Positions 32,168-39,942 of a DNA stretch of 64,000 bases are shown one piece after another. The notes beneath the pieces were generated by a model, which was not told the origin of the DNA, did no database searches, and worked only from the letters and a program-made list of their open reading frames with translations. This stretch comes from Paraoerskovia sediminicola (lineage in GTDB: Bacteria; Actinomycetota; Actinomycetes; Actinomycetales; Cellulomonadaceae), in assembly GCF_030296575.1 (NCBI RefSeq), contig NZ_AP027729.1:3100001-3164000 (forward strand). Reading direction: 5' to 3'. Position numbers and translations under genes: made by a program. Positions within the stretch are counted from its first letter, which is position 1, and each line of letters begins with the position of its first letter.

Positions 32168-32392
32168 ATGACTCGCACAGCCCCCTACCGCTCCGCCTGG
32201 TCGACGCACGGCCACTACGAGTACCGCGTCCTGACGTTCGACCGCGACACCCCGTCCGGGGACGCGCACCGCGCGCTCACCGAGGAGGCCGAGTACGGCC
32301 GGTGGGAGCTCGCGCGGACCCGCCTGTACCTCGGCGGTCAGCGGCGCGTGTGGTTGCGCCGCAAGATCATCCGCGCGCGCAGCACGCTCTGA
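32168..32392 (+). CDS. DUF5703-like small protein
   Basis: 74 aa from ATG 32168, which has a GAGAGGA ribosome site; a longer in-frame extension has no support. Basic C-terminus (VWLRRKIIRARSTL) and central HYEYRVLTFDRDTPSGDAHR, a pattern of the actinobacterial DUF5703 family as far as I can judge. Function unknown. It precedes the kinase-like gene by three bases and is likely cotranscribed with it. Confidence 0.7.
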   Translation: MTRTAPYRSAWSTHGHYEYRVLTFDRDTPSGDAHRALTEEAEYGRWELARTRLYLGGQRRVWLRRKIIRARSTL

Positions 32393-32395
32393 CCT

Positions 32396-33241
32396 GTGCC
32401 TGACGACGTGTCTGGCGGCGTGTCAGCGGGTGCGGCGGACGGCGCGGCGGACGACCCCGGTCGGGGCGCCACCGGGACCTTCCGCAAGTCTCGAGCGGAC
32501 GCTCCCCGAGGGTTCTTCGCGACCGAGGCGGCGGGGCTGCGCTGGCTCGCCGAGGGCGACGGCACGCGTGTCGTCGCCGTGGTCGACGTGGCCGAGGACC
32601 GTCTCGACCTCGAACGGGTCGAGAGCACGCCGCCCACCGCCGCCGCGGCCGCACGGTTCGGCGCCTCGCTCGCCGCGCTGCACCGCTCGGGCGCCCGAGC
32701 CCACGGAGTAGCGCCGCCCGGGATCGACCAGGCCTGGTTCGGGCCGCTGGACGACCCCCTGCCCATGCCCGTCGGCGGGTGGTCGGACTGGCCGACGTTC
32801 TACGCCGAGGCGCGACTGCGGCCGATCGCCCAGCAGGGGGTCGACCGGGACGCTCTGCATCCCGAGGACGCCGACGCGCTCCACCGGCTCGCCGACCGCC
32901 TGCCGGCGGTGGCGGGCCGCGCCGCTGCCGACGAGCCCCCGTCGCGGCTGCACGGAGACCTGTGGTCGGGCAACGTGATGTGGGACGACCGGGATGCCGT
33001 CCTCATCGACCCCGCCGCGCACGGCGGTCACCGCGAGTCGGACCTGGCGATGCTCGCGCTGTTCGGCGCTCCGCACCTCGACACGATCCTGCGCGCCTAC
33101 GACGAGGCGGACCCGCTCGCGCGAGGGTGGGAACGTCGTCGGACGCTGCACCAGGTCTACCCCGTGGCCGTCCACGCGGTGCTGTTCGGCGGCGGCTACC
33201 GCGCACAGCTGCGCAGGTCGATCGACGCCCTGCTCGCCTGA
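32396..33241 (+). CDS. fructosamine kinase-family phosphotransferase
   Basis: 281 aa, FN3K/APH kinase fold. Family members phosphorylate fructosamines or ribulosamines on glycated proteins; the substrate here is unproven. The catalytic loop is LHGDLWSGNVMW (Asp as base, Asn for Mg) and the second metal motif is LIDPAAHGGHRESDLAML. The nucleotide-binding N-lobe is short, with Lys in FRKSRADAPRGFFATEAAGL. GTG start, three bases after the DUF5703 gene. Confidence 0.85.
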   Translation: MPDDVSGGVSAGAADGAADDPGRGATGTFRKSRADAPRGFFATEAAGLRWLAEGDGTRVVAVVDVAEDRLDLERVESTPPTAAAAARFGASLAALHRSGARAHGVAPPGIDQAWFGPLDDPLPMPVGGWSDWPTFYAEARLRPIAQQGVDRDALHPEDADALHRLADRLPAVAGRAAADEPPSRLHGDLWSGNVMWDDRDAVLIDPAAHGGHRESDLAMLALFGAPHLDTILRAYDEADPLARGWERRRTLHQVYPVAVHAVLFGGGYRAQLRRSIDALLA

Positions 33242-33272
33242 ACGGGCGCAGCATCGCCGGCCACGGCGGATC

Positions 33273-34624
33273 TCAGCAGGTGCGCATCAGCCGGTCGAGC
33301 ACGCGACACCCGAACAGGAGCGCGTCCGTCGGCACCCGCTCGTCGACGCCGTGGAACATCCCGGAGAAGTCGAGCTCCGGCGGGAGGCGTAGCGGCGCGA
33401 AGCCGTACCCCGTGATGCCGAGCCGCGCGAGCGACTTGTTGTCGGTGCCGCCCGAGAGCGTGTAGGGCAGCACGGTGGCGCCCGGGTCCTCCGACTGCAC
33501 GGCGTCGACCATGGCGTCGACCAGGTCCCCCGAGAACGGGACCTCGAGCGAGATGTCCTGGTGGATCGGCTCGATACGCACGTGCTCGCCGGCGAGCTCG
33601 CGGAGCGTCGCCATCCCCTCGTCCTCGAGGCCCGGCAGCAGCCGCACGTCGACCGCCGCGGACGCCGTCCCGGGGATCACGTTCGCCTTGTAGCCGGCGT
33701 CGAGCTGCGTCGGGTTCGACGTGTGCCGCACGGTCGCCCCGACGAACTTCTGCGCCGGACCGAGGGCCGCGACGAGCGCGTCGATCGCCTCGGGGTCCTC
33801 GGCGTCGAACCGCAGCCCCGTGAGGTCCGCGACCCCGCGCAGCAGCGCGTCGACGGTCGGCGTAAGCACGTACGGCCACCGGTGCGCCCCGATCCGCGCG
33901 ATCGCCTCGGCGAGGTGGGTGACCGCGTTGTCGTGGTTGACCTGAGAGCCGTGCCCCGCGCGGCCGTCGGCGATCAGACGCAGCCACGCGAGTCCCTTCT
34001 CGGCGGTCTGCAGCAGGTAGGTGCGCTTGCCGTCGACCTCGACCGAGAACCCGCCGACCTCGCTGACCGCCTCGGTCGCGCCCTCGAACAGGTGGGGTTC
34101 GTGGTCGACCAGGTAGCGGGCACCGAACGCGCCGCCCGCCTCCTCGTCCGCGAAGAACGCGACGATCACGTCGCGGGCCGGCCGGCGGCCTTCCCGGACC
34201 ATCTGGCGCACGACCGCGAGGATCATCGCGTCCATGTCCTTCATGTCGACGGCGCCGCGACCCCAGAGCATCCCGTCACGCTCCTCGCCGGCGAACGGGT
34301 CGACGGTCCAGTCCTCCGCCTGCGCGGGGACGACGTCGAGGTGTCCGTGGAGCACCAGCGCGGGCCGCGTCGGGTCCTGCCCCGGCAGCCGGACGACGAC
34401 GCTCGCCCGGCCGGGGGCGGACTCGAAGAGCTCGGGGTCGAGCCCGATCTCCTGGAGCGACGCCATCACGTACTCGGCGGCCTCGCGCTCCCCGGGCCTG
34501 AGCCGTCGCCGAAGTTCGACGTGTCGATCCGCAGCAGGTCCTGGCAGATCTGCACGACCTCCGACTCGGCGGTGATCGTCGCGGTCGTCCCGGCGCGGGA
34601 GGGTGCAGGGGTGGGAGACGTCAT
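33273..34624 (-). CDS. M20 metallopeptidase (dipeptidase-like, frameshifted)
   Basis: Zinc peptidase/deacylase of the M20 (ArgE/DapE/CPG2) family, cytosolic. Start MTSPTPAPSRAG then VVQICQDLLRIDTSNFGDGSG in one frame; the other continues with VMASLQEIGLDPELFE, LVLHGHLDVVPAQ (metal His and Asp), WGRGAVDMKDMDAM, FFADEEAGG (catalytic and metal Glu) and the late LSGGTDNKSL. The break is in the C4 run 34490-34493 (one C short). The restored length is 450 aa, typical. ATG 34624 follows TAGCGT by 7 nt (leaderless spacing). The exact substrate is not known. Confidence 0.88.
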
Positions 34625-34631
34625 GGAGGTC

Positions 34632-34637
34632 ACGCTA
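34632..34637 (-). promoter_or_regulatory. -10 element of the M20 peptidase gene
   Basis: TAGCGT on the minus strand, 7 nt before ATG 34624; leaderless spacing. Confidence 0.5.
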
Positions 34638-34655
34638 CCTGCGCCCGCAACAGGG

Positions 34656-35317
34656 TCAGCGCCCCAGGACGCCCGACGTCGCCGCCTCCGCGGGCCAGAC
34701 CTCGACCGGCTCGCGCGGGTCACCGGCGAGGATCGTCCCGAACCAGCCGTCCGCGCGGGTCCCGCCGGGCACGGCCAGCTGCTTGCGGATGGTTCCCTCG
34801 ACGCGCAGCCCCAGCGACCAGGCGACGCGCCGCGATGCCCAGTTGCCCACCTCGGCCTGCCACGTCACGCGCGCGAGCCCCAGCCCCTCCGGGTCGAGGG
34901 CCCAGTCGACGACGAGCCGGGCGGCGTCGCGCATCAGCCCACGCCCGCGCGCGTCGGGAGCGCACCAGTAGCCGATCTCGCCCGACAGCTCGCGGGTGGC
35001 CGACCGGTCGACGTGGATCCCGACCATGGCCAGCACGCGCCCTGCCCCGCCGTCCGGGCTGTCGGGGCTGTCGGAAAGGTCACTGTCGCCCGGGCCGCCG
35101 GGCGCGCGCACCGCCCACGTGTAGCCGGTGTCGTCGCGCCACCCGGCGGCCACGATCTTCTCGACGAACCACTCCCCTCGTGCCGCCCGTACGGGCGCGG
35201 GACGGTCGTCCAGCGGACGATGTCGGGATCGTTGCAGCACTCGACGATGCGGTCGACGTCCGCCGCCGTCGGCACGCTCAGCACCACACGGTCGCCGGTG
35301 ATCGGGAACGGTTCCAT
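34656..35317 (-). CDS. GNAT acetyltransferase, RimJ/RimL type (frameshifted)
   Basis: N-acetyltransferase of unknown target. Start MEPFPITGDRVVLSVPTAAD in one frame, to VPRPYGRHEG. The other frame continues EWFVEKIVAAGWRDDTGYTW and the acetyl-CoA loop with GEIGYWCAPDARGRGLMRDA, then LARVTWQAEVGNWASRRVAW and LGLRVEGTIRK, typical of RimJ/L relatives. The break is in the C4 run 35174-35177 (one C short). The restored length is 220 aa. A Gly/Asp/Ser insert near residues 85-105 is unusual. A -35 TTGTCG, 17-bp spacer and GACGAT lie upstream. Confidence 0.85.
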
Positions 35318-35381
35318 GACAGGGATCGTCACAGGTCGGAGTGACCGCGACAAGATGATTGCCGCGGTCCGGGCGTGGCGG

Positions 35382-36494
35382 TCAGAGGCGCAGCGCGTCG
35401 TCCACCGACGTGGCGAGCAGCCCGTGGGCGTCGGCGACCGCGGGGCTCGTGAGCGCGCCCTTGTGCGTGGCGAGCCCGGCCCGGATCCCCTGGTCGCTGA
35501 ACGCGAGCGATCCGTGGTCGGCGAGCCGCGACAGGTACGGCAGCGTCGCGCTGGTCAGGGCGTGGGTGCTCGTCACCGGGACGGCCCCCGGCATGTTGGA
35601 GACGCAGTAGAAGAGCGAGCCCTCGACCTCGAAGACCGGGTCGTCGTGGGTCGTCGGACGGGACGCCTCGAAGCACCCGCCCTGGTCGACGGCGATGTCG
35701 ACGAGCACCGAACCGTGACGCATGCGGCTCACGAGGTCGGTGCTCACGAGCTTCGGCGCGCGGGCGCCCGCGATGAGCACGGCACCGATCACGAGGTCGG
35801 CGTCCAGGACCTCCTGCTCGATCGCATACGCGTTGGAGGCCACGGTCCGCACGCGGCCGCCGAAGTGCTGGTCGATGTCGCGCAGCGCGTCCAGGCTGAG
35901 ATCGAGCACCGTCACGTCCGCCCGCAGGCCGACGGCGATCTCGGCGGCGTGACGACCCGCGGTGCCGCCGCCGAGGACGACGACCTTGCCCGGCTGGGTC
36001 CCGGGGACGCCACCCAGCAGGACGCCGCGCCCGCCCGCGCTCTTGAGCAGGTGCTCGGCGCCCACCTGGGTCGCGAGCCGGCCGGCGACCTCACTCATCG
36101 GTGCCAGGAGCGGCAGCGAGCCGTTGCGGGCACGCACCGTCTCGTACGCGACCGCCGTGGTGCCGGAGTCGAGCAGCGCCTTGGTCCCGGCCTCGTCGGC
36201 CGCCAGGTGCAGGTAGGTGAACAGGATCTGGTCGTCGCGCAGATGGCCGTACTCGCTGGCGACCGGTTCTTTCACCTTGCAGACCAGATCCGCAGCGCCC
36301 CACACCTCGGTGGCCTCGGGCACGATCGTCGCGCCGACCGCGGCATAGTCCTCGTCCGTGATGGCGGAGCCGAGGCCCGCGCCGGCCTGGACCACGACCT
36401 CGTGACCGCCCTCGACGAGATGGTGGGCGCCTGCCGGGGTGATGGCGACGCGGTACTCGTGGTTCTTGACCTCAGTGGGTACACCGATCCTCAT
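35382..36494 (-). CDS. ald: alanine dehydrogenase
   Basis: Reversible NAD-dependent deamination of L-alanine to pyruvate and ammonia; hexamer in the family. 370 aa. It starts MRIGVPTEVKNHEYRVAITP. Catalytic Lys is in the family position of TDEDYAAVGATIV to DLVCKVKEP. The NAD site is KVVVLGGGTAGRHAAEIAVG with the Asp of VTVLDLS, and the conserved MPGAVPVTSTHALTSATLPY closes the C-terminal domain. The ATG start follows a GAGGAG ribosome site. Confidence 0.96.
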   Translation of the reverse strand: MRIGVPTEVKNHEYRVAITPAGAHHLVEGGHEVVVQAGAGLGSAITDEDYAAVGATIVPEATEVWGAADLVCKVKEPVASEYGHLRDDQILFTYLHLAADEAGTKALLDSGTTAVAYETVRARNGSLPLLAPMSEVAGRLATQVGAEHLLKSAGGRGVLLGGVPGTQPGKVVVLGGGTAGRHAAEIAVGLRADVTVLDLSLDALRDIDQHFGGRVRTVASNAYAIEQEVLDADLVIGAVLIAGARAPKLVSTDLVSRMRHGSVLVDIAVDQGGCFEASRPTTHDDPVFEVEGSLFYCVSNMPGAVPVTSTHALTSATLPYLSRLADHGSLAFSDQGIRAGLATHKGALTSPAVADAHGLLATSVDDALRL

Positions 36495-36627
36495 GGAGCC
36501 AGTGTGTCTCCTCGGACGGCGCAGGTCGCGGTGAGCGCGCCGGACGACGGCGACCGGTCACCGATCCGGCCCGCGACCCGAACGCCTACCGGTACCACCG
36601 GCCGTACGGCCGAGCTGCACGGCCGAG

Positions 36628-37938
36628 CTACACGGCCGGAGCGGCAGGCGACGAGCCGTCCTCAGGACGCGCTGCGCCGTCCGACGCCGACGACAGTTCG
36701 GAGCTCGTCTCAGGGCCAGTTCCAGGGCCCGTACCAGGACCCGTACCGGGGCCGGCACCATCGCCCGCTCCCAGGGTTCCCGGCTCGTCGTCCTCCTCCC
36801 CACGGTCTCCCGCGCCGCGCAGGACGCGGAAGACTGCCCACGCCACGGCCAGCAGCGGGACCGCGACGACGGCACCGAGGATCCCGCCGAGAATCGTCCC
36901 CGTGGTGACCGCGAGCCCGACGACGAGCGGGTGGAGCGAGACCTGCTTGCCCATGATGAGCGGTTGCAGCACGTGGCCCTCGAGCTGGCCGATCGCGGCG
37001 ATCCCCACACCCACCACGGCGGCGATGACCAGGCCGTCGGCGGCGAGGGCGACCACCATGGCGACGATCATCGCGAGCGGTGCGCCGATGAGCGGGATGA
37101 ACGCACCGATGAAGATGAGGACGGCGAGCGGCGCGGCCAGCGGGACACCCAGGATCGCGAGGAAGATCCCGGCGAGGATCCCGTCCGCCAGTGCGACCAG
37201 CACGGTGCCCCGGGCGTAGCCCGAGAACGTGTACCAGCCGACCTCACCCGTCGCCTGCCAGGTGCCGCGGTCCTTGCCGGGGAGCTGCTCGAGGAACCAC
37301 GACCACATGCGGGCGCCCGAGGCCAGGAAGAAGACGGTGCAGAAGATCGCCAGCGCGACGGCCGCGAACCCCTCGACGATCGAGCCGGCGCTGGCCGCGG
37401 CCTGGCTCGCGATGTCGCCGCCGTGCTCCGCCACCCACTGCTGACCGTTCTGGATCCAGTCCTGGAGCTGGCCGGACGTCACGTTGACCGGGAGCGGGCC
37501 GTTCTCCAGGTAGTCGAGGATCTTGTCGATGCCGGCCCCGAACTCCTTGCTCAGCTCCGACCACTGACCGGCCACCGAGCTCACGACGTACGTGAGGAGA
37601 CCGAAGAACAGCGCGAACCCGGCGAGCATCGAGAGGGCTGTCGCGATCCCCCGGTGCATCACCCGAGCGAAGAGCTCGGTCAGCGGCCGGGTGACCGCGG
37701 TCATGACGAGGGCCAGGAACACGGCGGTGAACACGAGCTGGATGCGCGCCATCCCGAGGAACACCAGGACGATCGCCGCACCCACGATCAGCAACCGCCA
37801 GGCCCAGCCCGCAGACCGGCGCAGCCACACCGGCGGCAGCGCCTCGACGTCGGACGCCGTCCCTCCGCCGTCCTGCCCCTCGCGTCGCGCGGTGGTCCCC
37901 GCGACGCGGCGCGGCGTCCCGGAGTCGCTCCTCGCCAT
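36628..37938 (-). CDS. AI-2E family membrane transporter
   Basis: 436 aa, about eight membrane segments, PerM/TqsA-like. The substrate is unknown; family members export signals or act as antiporters. Segments include LLIVGAAIVLVFLGMARIQL at the N-terminus and the paired helices LVIAAVVGVGIAAIGQLEG and LVVGLAVTTGTILGGILGAV; the motif GHVLQPLIMGKQVSLHPLVV is characteristic. The C-terminal tail has Gly-Thr-Gly-Pro repeats and is probably disordered. I chose ATG 37938 because of a near-perfect AGGAGG ribosome site; an in-frame start 34 codons upstream exists but lacks one. Confidence 0.88.
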   Translation of the reverse strand: MARSDSGTPRRVAGTTARREGQDGGGTASDVEALPPVWLRRSAGWAWRLLIVGAAIVLVFLGMARIQLVFTAVFLALVMTAVTRPLTELFARVMHRGIATALSMLAGFALFFGLLTYVVSSVAGQWSELSKEFGAGIDKILDYLENGPLPVNVTSGQLQDWIQNGQQWVAEHGGDIASQAAASAGSIVEGFAAVALAIFCTVFFLASGARMWSWFLEQLPGKDRGTWQATGEVGWYTFSGYARGTVLVALADGILAGIFLAILGVPLAAPLAVLIFIGAFIPLIGAPLAMIVAMVVALAADGLVIAAVVGVGIAAIGQLEGHVLQPLIMGKQVSLHPLVVGLAVTTGTILGGILGAVVAVPLLAVAWAVFRVLRGAGDRGEEDDEPGTLGAGDGAGPGTGPGTGPGTGPETSSELSSASDGAARPEDGSSPAAPAV

Positions 37939-38157
37939 GGGTCCCCCTCCTGCTCGTCGGTCGTGCCCGTCGTGCTGTGTTCTCGGCGATTCTCGCCCGA
38001 GCTCACGCTCATGCTGTGCGCCCTCGGCCAGCTCGCTCACGGGCGCCGGCGCGTCCTCATCATGCTCGTCGATCTGCTCGTCGCCCTGCTCGTCGCCCTG
38101 CTCTGTGATCCCAGTCTCTCCCCCGCAGGCGATGCACGCCTCACCCGAAACCCGTGC

Positions 38158-38163
38158 TAGATT
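38158..38163 (+). promoter_or_regulatory. candidate extended -10 of tRNA-Leu
   Basis: TAGATT preceded by TGC (TGnTAnnnT form), 42 nt before the tRNA. No clear -35 is seen. Confidence 0.35.
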
Positions 38164-38205
38164 TCTACCCGCACCGCGAGGCCGAGAGGTTCTTGTGGGT
38201 CACCT

Positions 38206-38290
38206 GTCCGGGTGGCGGAATGGCAGACGCGCTAGCTTGAGGTGCTAGTGCCCTTTAACGGGCGTGGGGGTTCAAGTCCCCCTCCGGACA
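38206..38290 (+). tRNA. tRNA-Leu (anticodon GAG)
   Basis: Class II tRNA with long variable arm. Acceptor GTCCGGG (38206-38212) pairs with TCCGGAC (38283-38289), with one G-U at the base, then discriminator A. The anticodon stem CTAGC/GCTAG encloses the loop TTGAGGT with anticodon GAG at 38239-38241, reading CUC/CUU. The T loop is GTTCAAGTC. No CCA is encoded. Confidence 0.96.
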
Positions 38291-38306
38291 CTCGTTCGAG
38301 ACAGCG

Positions 38307-38346
38307 AACACGAAGGCCCCGACGGAAACGTCGGGGCCTTCGTGTT
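38307..38346 (+). terminator. 18-bp perfect hairpin with GAAA loop after tRNA-Leu
   Basis: Arms 38307-38324 and 38329-38346 are fully complementary, with a GNRA-type GAAA tetraloop. It ends in TT without a longer U-run. It lies between the tRNA and the convergent cupin gene and can act in both directions. Confidence 0.8.
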
Positions 38347-38364
38347 GCTGCAGTGCTTGGACCG

Positions 38365-38934
38365 TCAGCTGCGGTTGGGCGGGTGGACGCGCTCCCGGAC
38401 GACGGTCGGCTCCGCGCTCTCTCGAGGCCGACCCGGGTTCAGGTGATCGGCGTCGCGCACGTCGCAGTACGCGGGCGGGTCCTCGACCGGCAGCGTCAGC
38501 GCGGCGCCCGTGGGCACGGTGTAGAACGTGGCCACGAGCACGAGCGGGTCCTCGCCCGTGTTCCACGCCGTGTGGATCTCGTCGCCGGGATCCACGAAGG
38601 TGTCGTGGGTGCGGTAGCCCCTCTCCACGCAGTCCGAGGCCCGCTGGTAGACCATGTCGCCGTCGATGACGTCCACCACCACCGGACCGTTGTGGGTGTG
38701 CCACGGAAACGCCGCGTCCGGGGCGACTGTGATGTGCGCGACGACGGTGTCATCGGCGTTCGTAGCGTGAGAGGTGATGACCTCGACGGTGATGGGCGTC
38801 TCGCCGGTGCCGCCGGTGTCGTCCGTCGAGGCCTGCGCGGCGGGGGCCGCCCAGCAGGTGACCGCCAGGGCGGCGGCGCCGGCGACGATCGCCAGGACGT
38901 GGCGTCGGTGGCTCGATACGGATGGAGTGATCAT
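38365..38934 (-). CDS. exported cupin-domain protein
   Basis: 189 aa. A signal peptide is clear: basic RRHVLAIVAGAAALAVTCWA, then a cleavage-like AAPAAQAS near residue 37. A single cupin follows: FPWHTHNGPVVVDVIDGDM carries the first metal His pair and DPGDEIHTAWNTGEDPLVL the second motif. The substrate is unknown and it may be a binding rather than catalytic cupin. ATG 38934 has a GGAG ribosome site; an 18-codon extension is less likely. Confidence 0.82.
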   Translation of the reverse strand: MITPSVSSHRRHVLAIVAGAAALAVTCWAAPAAQASTDDTGGTGETPITVEVITSHATNADDTVVAHITVAPDAAFPWHTHNGPVVVDVIDGDMVYQRASDCVERGYRTHDTFVDPGDEIHTAWNTGEDPLVLVATFYTVPTGAALTLPVEDPPAYCDVRDADHLNPGRPRESAEPTVVRERVHPPNRS

Positions 38935-39087
38935 GGCGGAGCTCCTTGTCGAGAGCGCCGACGAGGCGTCGGCGACCGTGCCTCTCACTCTTCGCCCGCC
39001 CCGTCCACGAGGGCTATACGACGATCGTCGTATTCCGGGGTCGACGGGATCGGCGTATGTTCGTCAGTGACGGACCCGGAGGGCCTC

Positions 39088-39872
39088 ATGGCAGACCTCA
39101 CGTTGTCGACCACCGACATCGGTTCACTTCGCGACATCCTCGACCTCGCGGACTCCCGCAGCACTGCGCCGTCGCCCGCTGTGGTCGAGGAGCTGCTGCG
39201 CTGCATCGAACGGCTCTTCGACGCCGACGACGCCGCGTTCCACGCGATGGACGCTCGCGACTTCAGCTATCAGCACGTCCAAGAGGTCGTCGGCGACGAG
39301 GCGGTCGTGCTCGACGCTGCCGGTCTGGCGGCGTGGGGTGCCGACGACGACCCGGGGCTCCAGGTCCTCCGGGACCACTGGTGGGTGAGCTCGTGCAGCC
39401 TGATCGAACGCACGGGTGCGCCCGTGGCGACGAGCCTCCGGTCCTGGGTGTCCGAGCGCCGCTGGGCCGAGCACCCCGTCCACAAGGAGTGCCTGCCCTA
39501 CGTCGACGAGCTGATCCTGGGCTACCCCTGGGAGGTTCCCGATCGCTACGGATCCTCGTCGGTCGCGAGACCGGTTCGGCGTTCGGCGATCGCGACCTGA
39601 CCCTCTGGCGCCTGCTCCTGCCGCACCTGGAGGGTCTGCTGAGCGCGGTCGCCCTCGCTCAGGAGCCGTGCCGGCCCCTCTTGACCGCGCGACAGCGGGA
39701 GATCCTGCGCATGGTCGAGCTCGGTCTGCCCAACCGCGAGATCGGCACGGCTCTCGGCATCTCGGCGGCGACGGTGAGGACACACCTGGAGCATGCGTTC
39801 GAGCGGCTCGAGGTGTCGACGCGCACCGCGGCGGTGGCGGCTGCGTTCGGGTCCGTGCGGTCGGTGGCCTGA
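39088..39872 (+). CDS. LuxR-type transcriptional regulator (frameshifted)
   Basis: The N-terminal part (LSTTDIGSLRDILDLADSRS to LGYPWEVPDRY) is in one frame. The C-terminal part (GRETGSAFGDRDLTLWRLLL, then the GerE/LuxR HTH TARQREILRMVELGLPNREI with GISAATVRTHLEHAFERL) is in the next. One base is missing near 39546-39556. No long G/C run lies there, so this may be a real mutation, unlike the other breaks. The restored length is 261 aa. ATG 39088 has GGAG at 6 nt; GTG 39067 is an alternative. No sensor kinase is adjacent, and the N-terminal half probably senses a ligand (inference). Confidence 0.75.
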
Positions 39873-39890
39873 CCGTCGACGAGCGAGTTC

Positions 39891-39912
39891 GTGTGCTTGG
39901 CACACTATTTTT
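39891..39912 (+). terminator. intrinsic terminator after the LuxR gene
   Basis: Stem GTGTGC/GCACAC with loop TTG, followed by TATTTTT. It lies between the convergent luxR-type gene and dnaE2. Confidence 0.65.
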
Positions 39913-39942
39913 GAAGTGCACACGCCGGCAAAGTCCCTGCGC

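Noticed and set aside
36712..36760. CRISPR-like repeats in the AI-2E gene tail (and similar short repeats in priA and imuB)
   Set aside because: Short in-frame codon repeats without spacers of uniform length and without cas genes.
33561..36908. A 1115-codon open frame on the plus strand opposite the M20, GNAT and alanine dehydrogenase genes
   Set aside because: It is rich in Arg/Val/Asp low-complexity sequence typical of the complement of high-GC genes, matches no family, and crosses three well-supported minus-strand genes.
38206..39912. Genomic island integrated at tRNA-Leu
   Set aside because: No integrase, no repeat of the tRNA 3' end seen in the window, and neighbours look ordinary.
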